DNA of 64,000 nt from Algoriphagus boseongensis (GCF_004362805.1 NZ_SNYF01000005.1:186001-250000); one strand, 5' to 3'; shown: positions 9,209-17,729, counted from the stretch's first letter. Numbers and translations are program-made. The notes: generated by a model from the sequence alone, not told the origin.

Positions 9209-10029
9209 CCTTTTCTGCTTCTATATTCTCCGAAAATTTTTAACTCACCAAAGTCCTTGGTTACCAAATGCATGGCTTCTCTAAATAGGTTGTAATCCTG
9301 GAATTCTGCATCTATGAAAAACGCATATTCCCAAGGTTTTTCAATTACTGGTATGGACTGAATTTTACTAAGATTCAGTTTCTTCTCCGCCAGGAGAGTC
9401 AGCAATTTGGCCAAACCTCCTGCTTCATTTCGAATGGTAATTTTGAAAGAGGCTTTATTTGGGAGGATTTTGGTTTGAATGTTCTCTTTTTGAAGGATGA
9501 TAAATCTGGTAAAATTATCCTTGACAGTTTGGATGTCTTTTGCAAGAATCTCCAATCCATAGATTTCTGCCGCAATTTCACTGGCAATTGCTGCAGTTCC
9601 TTTTAAGTTTTCCTCAGCAATTCTTTTAGCCACAGAGGCTGTATCGACATCATCGAATTGTTGGATGTGAGGATAATTTGCTAAAAAGGTCTTGCATTGA
9701 AGCAGGGCCATTGGGTGGGATCTTACCTCAGTTATTTCTTGGATTTTTTGGCCGGGTAAAGCCATCAATTGATGGGCAATGGGAAGGTAATATTCATCCC
9801 GAATAAAAAGTCCATAGCGATCAATCAAATCATAGTTGGGTAAAATGGCTCCGGCAATGGAGTTTTCTATAGCCATTACTCCAAAATCCGCTTCCCCATT
9901 GGCTACTGATTTGGCTACAGGTTCAAAAGTATTGAAAGCCAGAATGGTACTGGTTTCTCCAAAATTTTTTAAAGCTACTTGATGGTGAAATGAGCCGGGA
10001 ACTCCCTGTATGGCAATCTTGAGGCTCAT
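9205..10029 (-). CDS. pheA: Prephenate dehydratase with ACT domain
   Basis: Converts prephenate to phenylpyruvate. The 274-residue protein carries the type-2 periplasmic-binding-like catalytic fold: IQGVPGSFHHQVA at the N-terminus, GEADFGVMAIENSIAG, the catalytic DNFTRFIIL motif (about residue 175), and a C-terminal ACT domain (FKITIRNEAGGLAKLLTLL ... KIQSIPV) that normally binds Phe for feedback inhibition. No chorismate mutase domain is fused. It overlaps both neighbours by 4 nt, indicating translational coupling in the operon. Confidence 0.95.
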   Translation of the reverse strand: MSLKIAIQGVPGSFHHQVALKNFGETSTILAFNTFEPVAKSVANGEADFGVMAIENSIAGAILPNYDLIDRYGLFIRDEYYLPIAHQLMALPGQKIQEITEVRSHPMALLQCKTFLANYPHIQQFDDVDTASVAKRIAEENLKGTAAIASEIAAEIYGLEILAKDIQTVKDNFTRFIILQKENIQTKILPNKASFKITIRNEAGGLAKLLTLLAEKKLNLSKIQSIPVIEKPWEYAFFIDAEFQDYNLFREAMHLVTKDFGELKIFGEYRSRKG

Positions 10030-11258
10030 AGCGTTTCCTGGATTTCAGAGTTTATTCCTGCAATTCCGCAATGCTTCCAAAAGCTAGGATAGGATTTGTT
10101 AACCACTTCAGGGTCTTCAATAATCACTTCAGTTTTGGTTAAAAGTGGCATAAAGGCCATGGCCATCCGGTGATCTTCATAGGTGTGAATTTGTACCGAA
10201 TTCGGCATAGTAACAGATGGAATTACCTGAAAAACTTCAGGTTCGATTTCTCTAAGCTCCGCATTAAACTTGGCCAATTCCTGTTGAAGGGCATAAATTC
10301 TATCGGTTTCCTTAATTCTAAGACTTTCCAGTCCAATGAAGGTTGCATTTTGTCCAAGAATTGCACAGGTTACTGCTACAGTTTGTGCCAGGTCTGGGCA
10401 ATGGGTAAAATCCCATTTTTTTAGCCCTTTTACCTCCTGTTTTTGCAGAAGAACTCCTCCCTTTTTGAAAGTGGATTTTACTCCCAATAAGTCCATGATG
10501 TCCACAATCGCTGAGTCTCCCTGAAGGCTGTTTTCTTTTAAACCTTCCAGAAACAACTCCCCTGAATCCGCACAAGCCAGCAAGCTAAACCAATAACTGG
10601 CTCCAGACCAATCGCTTTCTACAGCAAATTGAGTGGGCTGATAACTTTGATGAGGAACGTGGATATTATTGTTTTTCCAGGTGTATTCAATGCCAAATTG
10701 AGCCATCAACTCCAAAGTCATTTCAATGTAGGTCTGGCTGCCAACCTTTCCTTCCAATTCAATTTCCAATCCCAAAGGAAGAACTGGAGCAATCATCAAC
10801 ATAGCTGAAATGTATTGGCTGGAAACATCCCCTCGGATTTTTACTTTTCCGGAAGTTTGTTGAGGTAGGCCATGAATTGCCAAAGGCGGATAACCCTCTT
10901 TGTTCAGATAATGAATTTCAGCACCTATAGATCGAAGAGCATCAACCAAAATCCCAATCGGTCTTTCGCACATCCTTGCTGTGCCGGTCATGACTTTCTT
11001 TTGATTAGTGACAGTCACATAGGCCGTCAAAAAACGCATCGTGGTTCCCGCGTCCAAAACATCAAAAACCGGAGGGTTTTTCTCCAAAAGCCTGATCATA
11101 GTCTGCGTGTCTCGAGCTTCGGCAAGGTTGCTGATCTCATTTTTTCCTTCAGTCAGGGCATCGATGACCAAGGCACGATTGGACTCGCTTTTGGAAGAGG
11201 GCAGGGGTATTCTTATGGAATCAAACTCGCTTTTTTGAGGAAGGCGAAGCGTTTGCAT
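10026..11258 (-). CDS. aroA: 3-phosphoshikimate 1-carboxyvinyltransferase (EPSP synthase)
   Basis: Sixth step of the shikimate pathway. The 410-residue protein has the family marks SSKSESNRALV (Lys, Ser and Arg of the shikimate-3-phosphate site), LDAGTTMRFLTAY, DVSSQYISAMLM, DWSGASYWF, LRIKETDRIYAL and EDHRMAMAFMPL. The first domain segment reads AGTTMRF where many enzymes have GNAGTAMR, a variation seen in some bacterial forms. ATG at 11258 is preferred; the frame could open 9 codons earlier with TTG. It lies between aroB (27 bp away) and pheA (4-nt overlap). Confidence 0.94.
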   Translation of the reverse strand: MQTLRLPQKSEFDSIRIPLPSSKSESNRALVIDALTEGKNEISNLAEARDTQTMIRLLEKNPPVFDVLDAGTTMRFLTAYVTVTNQKKVMTGTARMCERPIGILVDALRSIGAEIHYLNKEGYPPLAIHGLPQQTSGKVKIRGDVSSQYISAMLMIAPVLPLGLEIELEGKVGSQTYIEMTLELMAQFGIEYTWKNNNIHVPHQSYQPTQFAVESDWSGASYWFSLLACADSGELFLEGLKENSLQGDSAIVDIMDLLGVKSTFKKGGVLLQKQEVKGLKKWDFTHCPDLAQTVAVTCAILGQNATFIGLESLRIKETDRIYALQQELAKFNAELREIEPEVFQVIPSVTMPNSVQIHTYEDHRMAMAFMPLLTKTEVIIEDPEVVNKSYPSFWKHCGIAGINSEIQETL

Positions 11259-11285
11259 GGTCGATAGGTTCAAGTCGTTAATCAA

Positions 11286-12320
11286 TTAGAGTTTTTGGTA
11301 AAAAAGAATAGCTTCCCGGATTTCGTCCCGATTAACAGGAATATTGAAGGTGCAGGAGCCAATCTTTTCAAGAAGGGAAAACATCAGGGTGGAACCTTCA
11401 TTCTTTTTGTCCTGAAGGCAAAGGTCCAAAATTGGATCTAGGTCGGTTTCGTTGAAATTAACCTTCCCGTAGATATCAAGGAGTTTTTGAGTCATTTCTT
11501 GGAATTCGGATTGACTCAAGCCGGTCTTTTTGATGGAAAGATATCCTTCGCAAATCATACCCAAAGCAATGGCTTCCCCATGCAACAGATGATTTGCTGA
11601 ATCAAGAAAATGGGATTCAAAAGCATGCCCAATGGTATGACCAAAGTTTAGGATTTTTCTTAAACCCTGCTCTTTTGGGTCTTGCTCCACTACATTTTTC
11701 TTGATTTGGACTGAATGCTTGATCAGGCTTTCCCAGTCTTGATTTTCCCAATTTTCAGATTGGAGAGAAGTAAAATACTTGGCGTCCTGAATCAGCCCAT
11801 GCTTGAGTATTTCCGCATAGCCTGAGCGAAGCTCTTGGATAGGTAAGGTTTTTAGAAATTCAGGAGCAATCAAGACAGTTTCAGGTTCATTGAAAACCCC
11901 GAGATGATTTTTCAATCCTTGGAAATCAACCCCCAATTTTCCACCAACACTTGCATCAACCTGTGAAAGTAGGGTAGTGGGCATATTGATAAACCGAATT
12001 CCCCTTTTGTAAATACTCGCGCAAAAACCTCCCATGTCTCCGATTACTCCCCCTCCCAAGTTTACCATCAAAGCTTTTCTATCCAATGCTGCCTCGGTCA
12101 TCCGAGACCAAATCGAAGAACAAGTCTCAAGATTTTTATTGATTTCCCCTGCCGGGACAGTAATAAATAATGCATCAGATGGTAAAATCGCCTGAATTAA
12201 AGGAAGGCAATGCAATTGGGTATTGCTATCTGTGAGAATTACCAGCCTGGAAAAAGTCAGCTGATTGAGCACCTCCAAAAGAGATTTTTGGGCTTCCGAT
12301 GCGAAAATTACGGTTTCCAA
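11286..12320 (-). CDS. aroB: 3-dehydroquinate synthase
   Basis: Second step of the shikimate pathway (DAHP to dehydroquinate; NAD and a divalent metal). The 344-residue protein shows GGGVIGDMGGFCAS (NAD-binding loop), RGIRFINMPTTLLSQVDASVGGKLGVD, AEILKHGLI, and the metal-ligand motif FGHTIGHAFES with HGEAIALGM. The only plausible start is a TTG at 12320; no ATG or GTG occurs between the upstream in-frame stop and the conserved N-terminal strand. Second gene of the operon. Confidence 0.93.
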   Translation of the reverse strand: METVIFASEAQKSLLEVLNQLTFSRLVILTDSNTQLHCLPLIQAILPSDALFITVPAGEINKNLETCSSIWSRMTEAALDRKALMVNLGGGVIGDMGGFCASIYKRGIRFINMPTTLLSQVDASVGGKLGVDFQGLKNHLGVFNEPETVLIAPEFLKTLPIQELRSGYAEILKHGLIQDAKYFTSLQSENWENQDWESLIKHSVQIKKNVVEQDPKEQGLRKILNFGHTIGHAFESHFLDSANHLLHGEAIALGMICEGYLSIKKTGLSQSEFQEMTQKLLDIYGKVNFNETDLDPILDLCLQDKKNEGSTLMFSLLEKIGSCTFNIPVNRDEIREAILFYQKL

Positions 12321-12353
12321 GAAATTGGTTTTTAAGTAAGACTACAAAAGAAT

Positions 12354-12383
12354 GGAAAGCTGCCCTAAATAAGACAGCTTTCC
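12354..12383 (-). other. Intercistronic hairpin between DAHP synthase and aroB
   Basis: A 9-bp perfect inverted repeat (GGAAAGCTG with its complement, 12-nt loop) lies in the 78-nt gap. Downstream on the minus strand is only a short T-rich ATTCTTTTG, so it may be a weak terminator or an mRNA processing or stability hairpin that tunes expression of the distal genes. The role is inferred. Confidence 0.5.
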
Positions 12384-12398
12384 GGATTGATCTTCAAA

Positions 12399-13508
12399 TT
12401 ATTTTTTGATTGGCTCTGCTTCTCGAAGCTGTTTTTCCTGTCTTTTTACAGATTCTTCATGGATGCAATAAAGCAATTCCTTCATGAATTTTTCACTCAG
12501 ATGCTTGGCAACGCCCTTTTGAGTTCTGCTTTCCATCACTTCCTTCCATCTATTGGATTGAAAAACAGTGAGGTGATGCTCTCGTTTATGAGCACCTATT
12601 TGGTCAATTACTGCAAATCTTTCCTGAAGAATATCCAACAATTGGTCATCTAAGTGATCCACGGCACGTCTTAAATCCTGAAGTTTTTCGTCTGGTCCCA
12701 TTGTTTCCAAAGGTTCTTTGAAATCAATGGAATCAATCATTTCCTTCAGGCGCTGAGGAGTAATTTGCTGCTTCGCATCAGACCAAGCCTTATCTGGATC
12801 ATGGTGAGTCTCGATCATCAAGCCATCCAATCCGAAATTCATAGCTCTCTGAGCCACTTCCTGCAAGCCATCTCTTCGGCCTACGATGTGGGAAGGGTCA
12901 TTGATCACTTCCATTCCTGTCCACACCCGCTTTAGGTGGATCGGCATAGACCAGTTTGGTTTATTTCTGAATCGCTTGTCGTATGCGTCTGAGAAGCCTC
13001 TATGAATAGCAGCAAGCTTGTCAATTCCGACTGCGTACATTCTTTCCAATGCCCCAACCCAAAGCTCTAAGTCTGGATTCATCGGGTTTTTGATCATGAC
13101 GGGAATATCTACACCTCTTAGTGCTTCTGCAATTTCTTGCACCGCAAAAGGATTGACGGTAGTTCTGGCCCCAATCCAAAGTACATCTACTTTATGTTTT
13201 AGGGCTAATTCTACGTGAGCAGCATTACCCACTTCAGTAGTAATCGGGATATTCAAATTATGACGGACAATTTCCATCCATTTCAAGCCTTCTTCTCCAA
13301 CACCCTCAAATGATCCTGGTCTAGTTCTTGGCTTCCAAATTCCAGCTCTGAAAAGTTGAGGAATCATATTTTCCTCTTTCATCTCTTTGCAAATCTGCTC
13401 GATTTGTTCCGGTGTTTCTGCAGAGCAAGGTCCTGCGATAATTAGAGGGGTGGTGAGACCAAGTCCCCAATCTTTGATTTGTTTGTGTGGCTTCATACGA
13501 CTGAGCAT
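12399..13508 (-). CDS. aroG: Bifunctional DAHP synthase (KDPG/KdsA-like type) / chorismate mutase
   Basis: A 369-residue fusion. Residues 1-265 form a DAHP synthase of the KdsA-like I-beta class (IIAGPCSAET, RAGIWKPRTRPGSFEG, LWIGARTTVNPFAVQEIA, VMIKNPMNPDLELW, AIHRGF, HHDPDKAWSDAKQQ). Residues 275-360 are an AroQ chorismate mutase (LQDLRRAVDHLDDQLLDIL, IGAHKREH, ESRTQKG). It commits carbon to the pathway and also makes prephenate, so it is a logical control point. First structural gene of the operon, preceded by the leader attenuator; only 7 nt separate the terminator T-run from this ATG. A second ATG four codons in is possible. Confidence 0.95.
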   Translation of the reverse strand: MLSRMKPHKQIKDWGLGLTTPLIIAGPCSAETPEQIEQICKEMKEENMIPQLFRAGIWKPRTRPGSFEGVGEEGLKWMEIVRHNLNIPITTEVGNAAHVELALKHKVDVLWIGARTTVNPFAVQEIAEALRGVDIPVMIKNPMNPDLELWVGALERMYAVGIDKLAAIHRGFSDAYDKRFRNKPNWSMPIHLKRVWTGMEVINDPSHIVGRRDGLQEVAQRAMNFGLDGLMIETHHDPDKAWSDAKQQITPQRLKEMIDSIDFKEPLETMGPDEKLQDLRRAVDHLDDQLLDILQERFAVIDQIGAHKREHHLTVFQSNRWKEVMESRTQKGVAKHLSEKFMKELLYCIHEESVKRQEKQLREAEPIKK

Positions 13509-13515
13509 TTAAATG

Positions 13516-13547
13516 AAAAAAGCCCGACTCTTTCGAATCGGGCTTTT
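13516..13547 (-). terminator. Attenuator terminator hairpin before the aromatic operon
   Basis: On the minus strand GCCCGATTC (13535-13543), a GAAA tetraloop and GAGTCGGGC (13522-13530) form a 9-bp stem (one G-U), extended by an A/U clamp and followed by six T. It lies inside the 5' leader, after a Phe/Tyr-rich leader ORF and before the first structural gene, so it acts on the operon rather than ending a gene. Confidence 0.88.
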
Positions 13548-13601
13548 GTGTTTTTATGTTCTTTTTAGTTTTTGGCTAGACAATACACAGCTCCGATTCG
13601 A
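13533..13601 (-). promoter_or_regulatory. Antiterminator pairing (segments 2 and 3) of the Phe/Tyr attenuator
   Basis: Segment 2, TCGAATCGG (13593-13601, inside the leader ORF at codons 20-23), is an exact 9-nt reverse complement of CCGATTCGA (13533-13541), which contains most of the terminator's 5' arm. Forming this helix would abolish the terminator. Segment 2 can also pair upstream, through TTCGA (13610-13614) with TCGAA, or ACTTT with AAAGT. That gives a 1:2 alternative next to the Phe/Tyr codon run, the arrangement expected of a ribosome-controlled attenuator. Pairing was found by reading; no energies were computed. Confidence 0.8.
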
Positions 13602-13660
13602 CTTTGGCTTCGAAAGTAAAAGTAAAAGAAGGTAAAATAGATCGCTGCTGTGATTAACAT
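13565..13660 (-). CDS. Phe/Tyr-rich leader peptide of the aromatic operon
   Basis: A 31-codon ORF (ATG at 13660, TAA at 13565-13567) on the operon's strand. Codons 8-16 read YFTFFYFYF: five Phe and three Tyr codons out of nine, the two end products made by PheA and TyrA downstream. The remainder, RSQSRIGAVYCLAKN, encodes the segments that form the alternative hairpins. It contains no Trp codon. By the known logic of phe/his/trp leaders, a ribosome stalled in the aromatic run for lack of charged tRNA-Phe or tRNA-Tyr would free segment 2 to form the antiterminator. Translation is predicted, not shown. Confidence 0.82.
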   Translation of the reverse strand: MLITAAIYFTFFYFYFRSQSRIGAVYCLAKN

Positions 13661-13664
13661 GTTC

Positions 13665-13695
13665 CAAATGTAAAGGACTCGAGTTTAAAAACAAA
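13665..13695 (-). promoter_or_regulatory. Predicted Bacteroidota promoter of the aromatic operon
   Basis: On the minus strand a TTTG (13692-13695) is followed after 19 nt by TACATTTG (13665-13672), matching the TTTG-N19-TAnnTTTG consensus. Only four bases separate the -7 box from the leader-peptide ATG, so the transcript would start at or almost at the start codon. Confidence 0.7.
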
Positions 13696-13985
13696 AATAA
13701 ATTTTCTTCATTTTTTTAATCATTCCTTAATTAGGAGTGTGTTTTGTTGATTTTTCGGCAAAATTCATAAAAAATCAATTCTTAACAGAATTATGTTCTG
13801 ATTTTAAATCATTATTTATTATAAAATTTTGATAAAATTTTTTCAGCCATATTAATTTGGTATAGATTGTTTTTGGAAGAAATAAAGAGAATGGAAGTTT
13901 TTAACCTTGAGTTTTTTCTTTTTTGAAACTTTGAGGCGATTTGCCATTTCTCAGAACAATCTCCCGAATCAAGCTGTTTTTTTGA
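13696..13985. other. AT-rich divergent intergenic region, no feature seen
   Basis: This stretch separates the aromatic operon promoter from that of proline dehydrogenase. It is very A/T-rich, with homopolymer runs; I see no credible ORF, RNA gene or strong palindrome. Confidence 0.5.
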
Positions 13986-13993
13986 TATCTTTG
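13986..13993 (+). promoter_or_regulatory. Predicted -7 box for proline dehydrogenase gene
   Basis: TATCTTTG followed by CAGCC is a near-ideal Bacteroidota -7 element, 18 nt before the ATG at 14012. This implies a short 5' UTR. A good TTTG -33 box at the usual spacing is not evident. Confidence 0.55.
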
Positions 13994-14011
13994 CAGCCTT
14001 AAAATAGCCCT

Positions 14012-15193
14012 ATGACGGTCAAACCCACTATTTCTTTCGAGAATCTTGAAGTGGCCTTTGCTTCCAAAAGTGATGCGGAACTGAGGAAAATGTACTTGAT
14101 TTTCGCGACCCTGAATAATAACCTGATTTCTGACCTGGGAATTGGCTTGGCCAATCTTGCTTTCAAATTGAAGCTGCCTGTCAAAGGAATCATGAAAAAA
14201 ACCATGTTTGGTCATTTCTGTGGAGGTGAAACCATCGCGGAAAGTATTTATGCTTGCAAGCATTTGGCTGATTTCGGGGTGAGTTCCATTTTGGATTTAT
14301 CGGTGGAAGGAAAAGGGGATGAGGAATCCTTTGATCAAACTTGTGAGGAAATCTATCAAACCATGGTTGAGTCTGCAAAGACAACCTATATGCCTTTTGG
14401 GGTTTTCAAAGTTACAGGGTTAGGGGATTTCCATATCATGGAAAAGATTCAGGCCAATGAGAAATTGACCAAGGATGAAGAAATTGCTTTTGGAAAACTG
14501 AAGTCAAGAGTGGATAAGCTTTGTAAAGCTGCTCATGACCTTGGTCTCAAGATCTTGGTGGATGCCGAAGAAAGCTGGTTTCAGAGCGTGATAGATGACC
14601 TGGCCTACGAGGCCATGGAAAAATACAACCGAGAAAGATGTGTGGTGTACAATACTTACCAAATGTACAGACATGATTCTTTGGAGAGATTGAAAAAGGC
14701 TCACCAAGAGGCCTTGGAAAAAGGGTATTTGCTAGGAGCAAAACCTGTGAGGGGCGCCTATATGGAGAAGGAAAGAGAGCGTGCCGAGGAATTGGGATAT
14801 TTGGATCCTATCCAAACCAATAAAGAGGCCACTGATCAAGATTACAATGAAGCGATTCATTATTGTGTGGAAAACAGAATCCATTTAGTCTGCGCGACCC
14901 ACAATGAAAAAAGTGCCCTGAAGCTTACTGAGCAGATGAATATTCATGGGATAGAGCCAAAATCTGAATTGATTTACTTCTCCCAACTCTATGGAATGAG
15001 TGATAATATTTCCTTCAATTTGGCTAAGGCCGGATACCATGTGGTAAAGTATGTTCCCTACGGACCGGTTGAAAAAGTAATGCCTTACTTAACCCGAAGA
15101 GCTGCTGAAAACACCTCAATTGCAGGACAAAGCAGTAGGGAATTTGAACTCGTGAAAAGGGAAATGAAGCGAAGGAAGAGCAGTAAGCAGTGA
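14012..15193 (+). CDS. Proline dehydrogenase (monofunctional, FAD)
   Basis: Oxidises proline to pyrroline-5-carboxylate, passing electrons to the quinone pool through FAD. The 393-residue beta/alpha-barrel protein has the family signatures LKILVDAEESWFQ, the VRGAYMEKERERA loop, HLVCATHNEKSA, FSQLYGMSDNISFNLAKAG and the C-terminal YVPYGPVEKVMPYLTRRAAEN. No aldehyde dehydrogenase domain is fused, so a separate P5C dehydrogenase should exist elsewhere. The last codons (Ser-Ser-Lys-Gln-stop) are part of a 7-bp-period repeat that runs past the stop codon. Confidence 0.93.
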   Translation: MTVKPTISFENLEVAFASKSDAELRKMYLIFATLNNNLISDLGIGLANLAFKLKLPVKGIMKKTMFGHFCGGETIAESIYACKHLADFGVSSILDLSVEGKGDEESFDQTCEEIYQTMVESAKTTYMPFGVFKVTGLGDFHIMEKIQANEKLTKDEEIAFGKLKSRVDKLCKAAHDLGLKILVDAEESWFQSVIDDLAYEAMEKYNRERCVVYNTYQMYRHDSLERLKKAHQEALEKGYLLGAKPVRGAYMEKERERAEELGYLDPIQTNKEATDQDYNEAIHYCVENRIHLVCATHNEKSALKLTEQMNIHGIEPKSELIYFSQLYGMSDNISFNLAKAGYHVVKYVPYGPVEKVMPYLTRRAAENTSIAGQSSREFELVKREMKRRKSSKQ

Positions 15194-15204
15194 TCAGTAG
15201 GCAG
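15176..15204 (+). repeat. Degenerate 7-bp tandem repeat, array A
   Basis: Units AAGAGCA, GTAAGCA, GTGATCA, GTAGGCA and GTGG follow each other in strict 7-bp register. The array starts inside the last codons of the proline dehydrogenase gene and supplies its TGA stop. Confidence 0.75.
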
Positions 15205-15240
15205 TGGTTTTGCGTATGGGCCGAGTGAAGTCAAAGGCTA

Positions 15241-15275
15241 GATTAGTAAATAGTAAGTAATAAATAGAAACAAGA
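15241..15275 (+). repeat. Degenerate 7-bp tandem repeat, array B
   Basis: Units GATTAGT, AAATAGT, AAGTAAT, AAATAGA and AACAAGA in 7-bp register, in the same intergenic gap as array A but with a different motif. Confidence 0.65.
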
Positions 15276-15305
15276 TTGATGGCCTAATTTGCGGTGTTTT
15301 AAAAC

Positions 15306-15347
15306 AACGGAAATCGGTCATCAAACATCGGACAATAATTAATCAAC
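15306..15347 (+). repeat. Degenerate 7-bp tandem repeat, array C
   Basis: Units AACGGAA, ATCGGTC, ATCAAAC, ATCGGAC, AATAATT and AATCAAC run in 7-bp register up to 3 bp before the lysS ATG, so they make up its 5' UTR. Confidence 0.65.
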
Positions 15348-15350
15348 ATA

Positions 15351-17054
15351 ATGCAACTTTTGAGCGAACAGGAACTCGAGCGAAGAAAAGACAGAGAAGA
15401 GCTGATGGCTTTGGGAATTAATCCCTATCCAGCAGAATCTTTCCCTATCAATGTCACTGCGGAGGATATCCATAGAAACTACGAAAACAGAAAAACTGAC
15501 TACAAGGATATTTCTATCGCTGGGCGTTTGATGAGCCGCCGAATCATGGGTTCTGCTTCATTTGCTGAAATTCAAGACTCAACGGGTCGTTTGCAGATTT
15601 ATGTCAGAAGAGACGATATCTGCCCTGGTGAGGACAAGACTTTTTACAATTCAGTTTTCAAAAAGCTTTTGGGAATTGGTGATTTCGTAGGGGTGAAAGG
15701 ATATATTTTCACCACCCAAACTGGAGAAATATCCCTTCACGTGACTGACTTGAAGATCCTTTCTAAGTCTGTAAAGCCTCTTCCTATTGTAAAGAGAGAT
15801 GAGGAAGGAAATACTTATGACGGATTCACTGACCCTGAACAGCGGTATCGTCAACGCTATGTGGATCTTACGGTAAATCCAGAGGTCAAGCAGACCTTCA
15901 TTACCCGTTCCAAAATTATCTCCAACATGCGTCGCTATTTCGACGATCATGGATGGTTAGAAGTGGAGACGCCTATTCTTCAGGCAGTTCATGGAGGTGC
16001 CGCTGCACGTCCATTCCAGACTCATCACAATACTTTGGATATGCCGCTTTTCTTAAGAATTGCGAATGAATTGTATCTGAAAAGATTGATCGTAGGTGGT
16101 TTTGACGGGGTGTATGAGTTTGGGAAAATGTTCCGAAATGAAGGAATGGACCGGACCCATAATCCTGAGTTTACCTCCATGGAAATCTATGTGGCCTACA
16201 AAGACTACATCTGGATGATGGAAATGGTGGAGGAGCTTTTGGAAAAAGTGACGCTATCTATCCATGGAGATGCTAAAGTGAAAGTTGGAGATAAGCAGAT
16301 CGACTTCGCTGGGCCATACAGACGCTTGACCATGTATGATTCTATCAAGGAATATGCAGGAGTGGATGTCAGTGAAATGGATGAGGAAGGTTTGAGAAAG
16401 GTTTGTGCTGAAATAGGAATCGAGGTAGATCCTTCCATGGGAAAAGGCAAATTGATTGATGAGATTTTTGGAGAAAAAGTCGAGGCAAACCTGATCCAGC
16501 CTACCTATATCACGGATTATCCTATCGAAATGACTCCTTTAGCGAAAAAGCACAGAAGCAAGCCAGGTTTGGTAGAGCGTTTTGAACTTTTTGTGAATGG
16601 AAAAGAAATCGCCAATGCTTATTCTGAGTTGAATGACCCAATCGATCAGCGAGAGCGATTTGAGGATCAGTTGAAATTGGCAGCAAGGGGAGACGATGAA
16701 GCCATGGCTATGGATGAGGATTTCCTCCGTGCTTTGGAATATGGCATGCCTCCAACTTCTGGATTAGGAATTGGAATTGATCGTCTGACTATGCTTTTGA
16801 CCGACAATTCTACTATTCAGGAGGTGCTCTTCTTCCCTCAGATGAGACCGGAGAAAAAGCAGGTGGAAATGACTGAGGAAGAAAAAATCATTTTCTACCT
16901 AGTGTCTAAAAATCATCCGGCTGCTTTGGCGGATATCAAATCTCAAGCAGGTTTGAGTGGAAAAAAATGGGACGTATCCATGAAAGGCTTGACTCAAAAG
17001 GGAGTGCTTTCCGTGAAGAAAGAAGGCGATACATTGCTAGTAGACCTTATTTAA
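15351..17054 (+). CDS. lysS: Lysyl-tRNA synthetase, class II, with C-terminal extension
   Basis: Charges tRNA-Lys. The 567-residue protein has an N-terminal OB-fold anticodon-binding domain (residues about 50-150: [23 protein letters not shown]) and a class II core: motif 1 around [11 protein letters not shown], motif 2 [20 protein letters not shown], motif 3 [16 protein letters not shown], and the Lys-site [12 protein letters not shown]. Bacterial LysRS normally ends soon after FFPQMRPE; here about 68 residues follow and resemble a small winged-helix module ([11 protein letters not shown] ... [21 protein letters not shown]). The gene is closed by a terminator. Confidence 0.95.
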   Translation: MQLLSEQELERRKDREELMALGINPYPAESFPINVTAEDIHRNYENRKTDYKDISIAGRLMSRRIMGSASFAEIQDSTGRLQIYVRRDDICPGEDKTFYNSVFKKLLGIGDFVGVKGYIFTTQTGEISLHVTDLKILSKSVKPLPIVKRDEEGNTYDGFTDPEQRYRQRYVDLTVNPEVKQTFITRSKIISNMRRYFDDHGWLEVETPILQAVHGGAAARPFQTHHNTLDMPLFLRIANELYLKRLIVGGFDGVYEFGKMFRNEGMDRTHNPEFTSMEIYVAYKDYIWMMEMVEELLEKVTLSIHGDAKVKVGDKQIDFAGPYRRLTMYDSIKEYAGVDVSEMDEEGLRKVCAEIGIEVDPSMGKGKLIDEIFGEKVEANLIQPTYITDYPIEMTPLAKKHRSKPGLVERFELFVNGKEIANAYSELNDPIDQRERFEDQLKLAARGDDEAMAMDEDFLRALEYGMPPTSGLGIGIDRLTMLLTDNSTIQEVLFFPQMRPEKKQVEMTEEEKIIFYLVSKNHPAALADIKSQAGLSGKKWDVSMKGLTQKGVLSVKKEGDTLLVDLI

Positions 17055-17079
17055 ATGGATAAAGATTAAAAAAGTAATA

Positions 17080-17107
17080 CCCTGAATGAGAATTCAGGTT
17101 TTTTTTA
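17080..17107 (+). terminator. Terminator after lysS
   Basis: CCTGAAT (17081-17087) and its complement ATTCAGG (17092-17098) form a short hairpin followed by eight or more T. Confidence 0.8.
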
Positions 17108-17123
17108 TTTTATCTTTTGGTTA

Positions 17124-17690
17124 ATGAAGTTGGTAGTTATTGCTTTAATTTTATTATTACTTGGCTGCAAATCAAACAATCTGGCTGGAGAAAATCCTGA
17201 TGGTTTCGATATTGGAAGAGTTCTAAGTTATATGTTAGAAAATGGAAATATAGATCGAGATGTTCCAATTGTTAACCAGTTAAAAACAATCGATTATTAC
17301 ACCAGAGAGTATTCTGAAGATAGCCTTTTATTTCCTCCTCCAAGTCCATTTGCCATAAATGAAGAGGATATTATTGAATGGGTTGACTCTGAATATTTCC
17401 CGAAAGATTCAATCACAAAAGTGTTTGTTCGAGATCAGCTGATTTATCTAAATGAAAATAGAAGTCCAACTCAGCTAGTTAACAGCGATTTGAAGTTGAG
17501 AAAATTTGAAAAGTCATGGCCAGGTCGTTGTTATATATTTTATAAGCCAATTTTTAATCAGGATTCTTCAGCTTTCATTCTTCAACATGATGAATACTAC
17601 GGTTATTTTGGTGGAGGTGGTATCCATCTCCTAGTTAAAGAAAATGATAAATGGCTGGTCGAAAAATATGTTCATAGATGGGAGAATTGA
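17124..17690 (+). CDS. Hypothetical lipoprotein
   Basis: A 188-residue protein not recognised as a known family. The N-terminus MKLVVIALILLLLGCKSNN is a type II signal peptide with lipobox LLGC, so the mature protein should be lipid-anchored at Cys15. The body is mixed alpha/beta with many acidic residues and ends in an aromatic, Gly-rich stretch (DEYYGYFGGGGIHLL..NDKWLVEKYVHRW) reminiscent of small beta-rich domains. It is more AT-rich than lysS. It lies alone between lysS and the convergent DUF4197 gene. Confidence 0.65.
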   Translation: MKLVVIALILLLLGCKSNNLAGENPDGFDIGRVLSYMLENGNIDRDVPIVNQLKTIDYYTREYSEDSLLFPPPSPFAINEEDIIEWVDSEYFPKDSITKVFVRDQLIYLNENRSPTQLVNSDLKLRKFEKSWPGRCYIFYKPIFNQDSSAFILQHDEYYGYFGGGGIHLLVKENDKWLVEKYVHRWEN

Positions 17691-17729
17691 TTCAGGAAAA
17701 GGCGAAAATTCGGAGTTTATTCCGTGTTT

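Noticed and set aside
13901..14263. A 120-codon minus-strand ORF over the proline dehydrogenase start
   Set aside because: It lies mostly antisense to a clear gene and shows no domain; the aromatic operon promoter explains the minus-strand transcription there.
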